From Cryptomeria japonica (lineage: Eukaryota; Streptophyta; Pinopsida; Cupressales; Cupressaceae), in NCBI RefSeq assembly GCF_030272615.1, contig NC_081412.1, positions 477,345,657 to 477,409,656 of the forward strand: a stretch of 64,000 nt of DNA, read 5' to 3'. Shown here piece after piece: positions 59,808 to 64,000 of the stretch. The notes below the pieces were generated by a model. The model saw only the letters and a list, made by a program, of their open reading frames with translations, was not told where the DNA came from and made no database searches. Within the stretch, counting starts at the first letter, position 1, and each line of letters starts with the position of its first letter. The position numbers were made by a program, and so were the translations under genes.

Positions 59808-60082
59808 AACAAGGGTTTGAATATTAGTGATCATGAGAGGGGAGTATCATTGTGTAGCGCAAAGGAATGGCTCACATATAACTAAGTGATCCTCTCATCA
59901 AGATGGGTAGAATCGATGTTACCAAATCAATTCCCCACAAATAGATAGGTATTCCCAAGTATTCCTTATGAAATATGAGAATTCAAGGAATGCAAGGGGC
60001 ATTCAATTATCTTGATTATTTTATAACCCATGTTATAGTTTAGTTTTCCCTGAATTACTCTCACTTTCCAATAGGCTATTAT

Positions 60083-62084
60083 TGTCATTTTATGACCTTA
60101 TTAATTCCCATTAATAAACATTGATCTCAAAAATCATAAGTTGGCCTTTCCCTTAGCCATCTACGAAAAGCTTGACTCAAAAAGGTCAAAAAACTACCAA
60201 GTTAAGCCAAGTCAGAGTTTTGGTCAAATTTCTAGCCTTCATAAAAAATCTAGCTAGTTCTTAAAAACCCTCCAAACTTTGACCTTTGTCCTTCTATCAA
60301 CCTTTTCTTCAAAATTCAACAACGTTTCAAGCCTTGTCAAGAATTTTATCAAATTTTGAACCTATTTCGAAAACCTAATTGGTTCCCAAAACTGGTTCTT
60401 GAATTGGGTTGGTTTTCTGAAAAAACCTTCTTTTTAAGTCACATTCCTCTTGTCTTTTAGCCTTTTACTTAGTTTTAGAACCTTCATTGAGCTACGAATT
60501 GGTTCTTTGAAATAGTTCGAGTTTCAACAGGTTCTTCGAACTTATTAGAATCTTGTCCCTTAAGCTCCAAATTTATTCTCTCCTTTCCATCAACCCTTGT
60601 TTAATTTTCCAAATCCTTCAAATCTTTTCTTCAAAGTTTCTAAATTAGAGTTCAACTTCATTTTGGTGATGGGAAATGGTTTCAATTCCTCAATTGGAAT
60701 CCAAACTGGTTCTCACAACCAGTTCAAATTTTAGAAAATTGCCCAACAAGACTTCAAATGGTGTCATTTATTTCAAGTGAAGAGTCTTTCATAGGAGGAG
60801 AGGCAATTTTGGTTTTGGGGGGAGGTTTTAAAACCTCTCCCAAAACCTGACATGGTTTGTCATGATGGTTCAAATATCAACCACCCAATTTTTCATGTCA
60901 ACACTTCTTTGAAGGAGATCCACGTGGCACCCCTATGCAAGTTTTCATGTTTAGAAGATGGGGCCCACCCACTTAAGCATCAAGGTGCACTTTGGTGACA
61001 AGTGCCATCCTTGATGTGTTGGTGATTTCTCTTGGTCTATTGAATTACAATTGAGGACTTTTTTTGGCCAAGATTTAAAAATTTTGTAGCTTGAATAAGG
61101 ATGGTTTTTAATGTAAAGCGACCCACTTTTGGGCTTGATAATATTCACGACATCATTATTTTTTTCCCCATACCCTATAGATGAAAACTTGATTGCACCA
61201 TGCCCATTTATGGTTTTAGGCATCCTTTTTCTAACAAGGAGATGGATTTGATCTCAAAGGAAAATTTTTATGGGTATTTTTCCCATTCCCAGCTATTTTT
61301 GTGTTAACCTCAGCCCATCTCATGTGCTTATAGGACCAAATTTTCACATCTAAACCAAACCTTCAATATAATTTGTCTTTATGTTATTCTTGTTGCTTAA
61401 CCTAGTTAGGTTGTAGCTCAAACTCATATGGTAAAAACTGAGTTAAGCCTAATCTATAAAGGCAAAATTTGTAACCCTTTCAAAGGGTTCTTCTCCCTTC
61501 TTTTCTCTTATAGAGACTTAGGTTTCACAACTATAAATTTTTCTTTCCTAGATATTAATAAAAGTTATCATTTTACATTTTTCTCATTTTGATCTCCTAT
61601 GCAAATTATTTTTCCTCTATGTATGAACACACGCTTTATGTTTTGTATATATTTTTGTGTTGTGTTAACTAGGTTTGCAAGTGTTGATTGTGAATATCTC
61701 TTTGCTATAACATCTTCTCACACTCTAACCTCCATACATACCTCTAGAAACTAGTAAGATAGAAAAATATGTAAGTTCCTTGATCATTTTTATTCATGTG
61801 TTGTGTAGTCTCTTGCAAAGAGAAGCAGATCCTTATCCCAGTGTATTGCCTCTTTTTTATTTTTGAATTTCCTTCTACTTTTTTCTCTGAATGCTATTAG
61901 AATAGGTGTAGAATTAGAGTTTAAAGTGTTGAATTGGTTCAACAATTACACCTATACCAAAAAGGAATTCATCCTCCTTCGAAGATTCAACCCCATTGTG
62001 CAAGGTTTCACACTTTGGGGTTGTTTCCATATTTCACGAGGCTAACGAGTTGATAGATCAGTAGCGGTGCAAAATTTTGTGACA
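60083..62084 (+). repeat. Element J putative 5' LTR
   Basis: TG at 60083 and a candidate end 'ttttgtgaca' at 62084. 'tctctt atagagac' and 'aactataaattt' (61503-61545) could be the promoter. The 3' partner is outside the window, so the end is a guess from the leader-like sequence that follows. No gene is seen. Confidence 0.45.
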
Positions 62085-63220
62085 ACTATTTTTGACACAC
62101 CTGATGTGGCTATTCTTTCATGATTCTTTTATAGAATATTCATTGGTCGAGCAATTCTAGCCCAAGCCACAAGTCATACCACTATTTTTGGCATGCATAG
62201 TGGGACTATGACAAGTTCTTCATCATGTTGAAGAGTGGTATGTTCTTCAATGTACTTAACCTTAGGAGGTATATTCAAGCACCTGCCAATTTTGTAGTTC
62301 AGCAAATTTGGTGATCCTTTTAGTATGTGTCCAATTCTATAATTAGAGCAGGTTGTTTGCTCATTCTTAATGAATCATTTGAAGTTTTCTATTTCCTTCG
62401 ATGCCTTCATCATAGAAAAATACTACGAGAAAAAAATATGCTTCTTTACATGAAAATGCAAATTTCTTGCCCTCTCATCAACAATACCCAACTAGGAATG
62501 TTCCTAGTTTCATCCCATGCAGCCTTGCTACATGTGGGTATTAATGTATTGCTAATTTTTTCCACCCACCCACCTTTGCCCAACCTTCTTGGCAACCAAC
62601 ATACACTTATCAACAACCCCAAGAGACCTATTTTTCTCTCAATTTATGTATTCACCCTCCTAGCCAGCATCAAAAGATGAGAAGATTGGAAGGCCTTAGT
62701 CAAGGAAATAATGTTAAGCTTCAAAGAGAAATTGAGGGCCATCAACCTAGATCAAGAGAGTCAACAATGGTGAGGTCAACCTACTTATCAATTTCAATTC
62801 TAGTAATATCAAGAGGAGGCCTAAAAATGAAAACATGAGTAGTTTCCTGCAAAGAAAATAATTGTTGCTAGGGAAGGATAAAATAGATAGCTAGTAGCTA
62901 TAGAGAGGTAGCCCATGCAAGAAGAAAAACCAGCCCCTAAGTGCCCAAATTTGAAATCCCAATCTTTAGGAAGGTAAATCCCTCTAAATCCTCTAACGAG
63001 CCTCCCAAATTTGGCATTTCAAGTTTCAAAGGGCCTCAACCTAATATGCAAACTCATCAGACCCCTTTTCAAAAAAAACATTTGCTAAGCTCTCTAGCTC
63101 TAATGTTATCTCACTCTTCAAGGGTTGACCTATTGTGTGAAAAGCTATTTTTTCTAATTATAAAATGGAGGATGTGCCTATGCCAACATTGAATGGGATC
63201 TTACGTAATAAGCATGTAGG
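62085..63220 (+). other. Element J leader and unreadable coding region
   Basis: The primer-like phrase 'actatttttgacacacc' at 62085 has a second related copy at 62182 ('actatttttggcatgc'). Short ORFs at 62327 and 62941 have no recognised motif. Gag would be expected here but I cannot read one. Confidence 0.4.
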
Positions 63221-63224
63221 TTTT

Positions 63225-64000
63225 AAAAAAACTTGGTGAGCATCTTGAGCATGTGCATGAATTCGAGATGGGGCATAAGGAAGATCATGAGGATAGCCTT
63301 GTCCTTGAGGATGAAGGAATCGATGGGCACGAGGTTATTCCTCAGCCTTTATATGAAGTCACAATAGAGCTTGTGTTCCAAGAGGAGGATCTTGCCACTT
63401 CTTAAAACATTCATGGGCTTTTGTGAAGTAAGGAGTCCATTCTTGTCATGTAGGTGATTCCCATCACAAAGGGAAGTGAGGAGATCAATGAAGAAGAGAT
63501 ATTTTGGGATGAGTTAAAAGTTTTTAGTTCATCCATTGACATCAAGCCGTCATCTCTTGATCTAGAAGTTAAGAAAAATAAACATGAGGATATCCATCTA
63601 CCATCTGATATATCATCAAAACTAGCCCCTACTAGCCAACAAAATATTCTAGTTGTTGAGAACAACAATGATTTCAATGTTCATCACTTGAACTTAGAAC
63701 TTTCAAGAGGATGCCCCACCAGTCATCTAGCTTAGATCTATGAGTCACCCTTGGTCATGCTTACCTTAGAGTATGAATTTGAGCATCAAGAGGAGCAGGT
63801 TTAGGTTTCCCATTCACCTCAGAAGGACAAGATTATAACATAGGTGAGATTCTTTGTTCTCAATGTTCGAGAAGCATTCCAATAGCCTGTTGGATGATTG
63901 TCATTATTTCTCTTCTTCCTATATGTCAAAAAGAATCAAGAGCATCAAAAGCTAGCTAGGAAAGGCAGTTATTTTAATCAACCAGTTAGTGGTTTTGTTT
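63225..64000 (+). pseudogene. Element J acidic ORF of unknown function, partial
   Basis: One frame stays readable for about 255 codons to the window edge: 'LGEHLEHVHEFEMGHKEDHED', 'VIPQPLYEVTIELVFQEEDL', 'ITKGSEEINEEEIFWDELKV' and 'SLDLEVKKNKHEDIHLP'. It is strongly acidic and ends near 'KKNQEHQKLARKGSYFNQP'. Stops are one TAA, one or two TGA and several TAG. I do not recognise it; it may be the C-terminal part of Gag or an extra ORF. Confidence 0.45.

Larger units (their letters stand above)
29474..60082 (-). mobile_element. Element E: long-LTR Ty3/gypsy element, heavily nested, right end outside window
   Basis: Two related LTRs start TGTAATGCCCC (29474) and TATAATGCCCC (50306). Between them, minus-strand gypsy Gag-Pol relics lie at 44351-50305. 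A decayed initiator-Met primer site sits against the right LTR and a polypurine tract against the left LTR, so the right one is the 5' LTR. Foreign elements G, F (with D and H), I, M, a LINE and J interrupt it. Removing them, the left LTR is about 3.5 kb. The left flank is CTAGG (29469-29473); the matching right flank is beyond the window because J interrupts the 5' LTR. Confidence 0.85.
50306..60082 (-). repeat. Element E 5' LTR, split by a LINE and broken by J
   Basis: 50306-51824 and 59808-60077 follow the 3' LTR pieces 29474-30267, 33269-33310 and 40392-41465 in order. The LINE lies between them. At 60083 a new LTR begins (J), so the rest of this LTR lies beyond the window. Confidence 0.82.
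60083..64000 (+). mobile_element. Element J: LTR retrotransposon, 5' part only
   Basis: The E LTR alignment stops at about 60077 and new sequence starts TGTCATTTTATGACC at 60083, preceded by ATTAT (60078-60082, candidate target duplication). A ~2-kb LTR-like stretch is followed by 'actatttttgacacacctg', which resembles the leader or primer region of some plant Ty3 elements and is not initiator-Met. No pol is reached within the window. Confidence 0.55.

Overview
The window is wall-to-wall nested retrotransposons from a large, AT-rich plant genome. I infer a gymnosperm-like genome from the element types and the depth of nesting; no taxon-specific marker is visible. I found no host protein gene, rRNA, tRNA or CRISPR array. 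Almost every coding region is decayed, so coding entries are given as pseudogenes.

Layout. 1-1469: a Copia-type LTR read on the minus strand, cut by the window edge. 1503-7720 (element K): a complete but dead Ty3/gypsy chromovirus on the minus strand with two LTRs, an initiator-Met primer site, Gag, protease, RT/RNase H, integrase and a chromodomain relic. 8852-9858: part of an LTR of 'family F'. 9859-23960 (element A, plus strand): an LTR element with Gag and a large non-pol ORF2. It is split by element B (12178-19868, minus strand), a second member of the same family. Neither A nor B shows protease, RT or integrase. 23961-26800: no recognisable gene. 26811-29342 (element C): the end of a Copia pol plus its 3' LTR.

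29474 to beyond 60082 (element E): one minus-strand Ty3/gypsy element with unusually long LTRs. Its left (3') LTR is 29474-44350 and is interrupted by G (30268-33263, a short LTR element without coding capacity), by the family-F LTR (33311-40386) and by solo LTR I (42021-43308). The family-F LTR itself contains D (33894-39364), which contains H (36956-39179). E's decayed gag-pol lies at 44351-50305 and is broken by solo LTR M (48856-50220). Its right (5') LTR starts at 50306, is split by a LINE (51825-59807), and is broken again at 60083 by the start of another LTR element, J, which runs off the window.

The most interesting content is two unrelated transposon classes carrying extra non-enzymatic ORFs of similar layout: a globular N-terminal domain, then a charged lysine/glutamate-rich linker, then a coiled-coil-like tail. 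One is ORF2 of the non-autonomous LTR family A/B. The other is a third ORF (57952-59637) downstream of the LINE endonuclease-RT-RNase H ORF. A second theme is the way the elements died: long frames remain open except for stops that are nearly all TAG at former Gln or Trp codons, which fits deamination of methylated CHG cytosines. Coordinates of LTR edges rest on TG...CA ends, 5-bp target duplications and adjacent primer-binding or polypurine sites; internal ORF edges are approximate where frames are broken.
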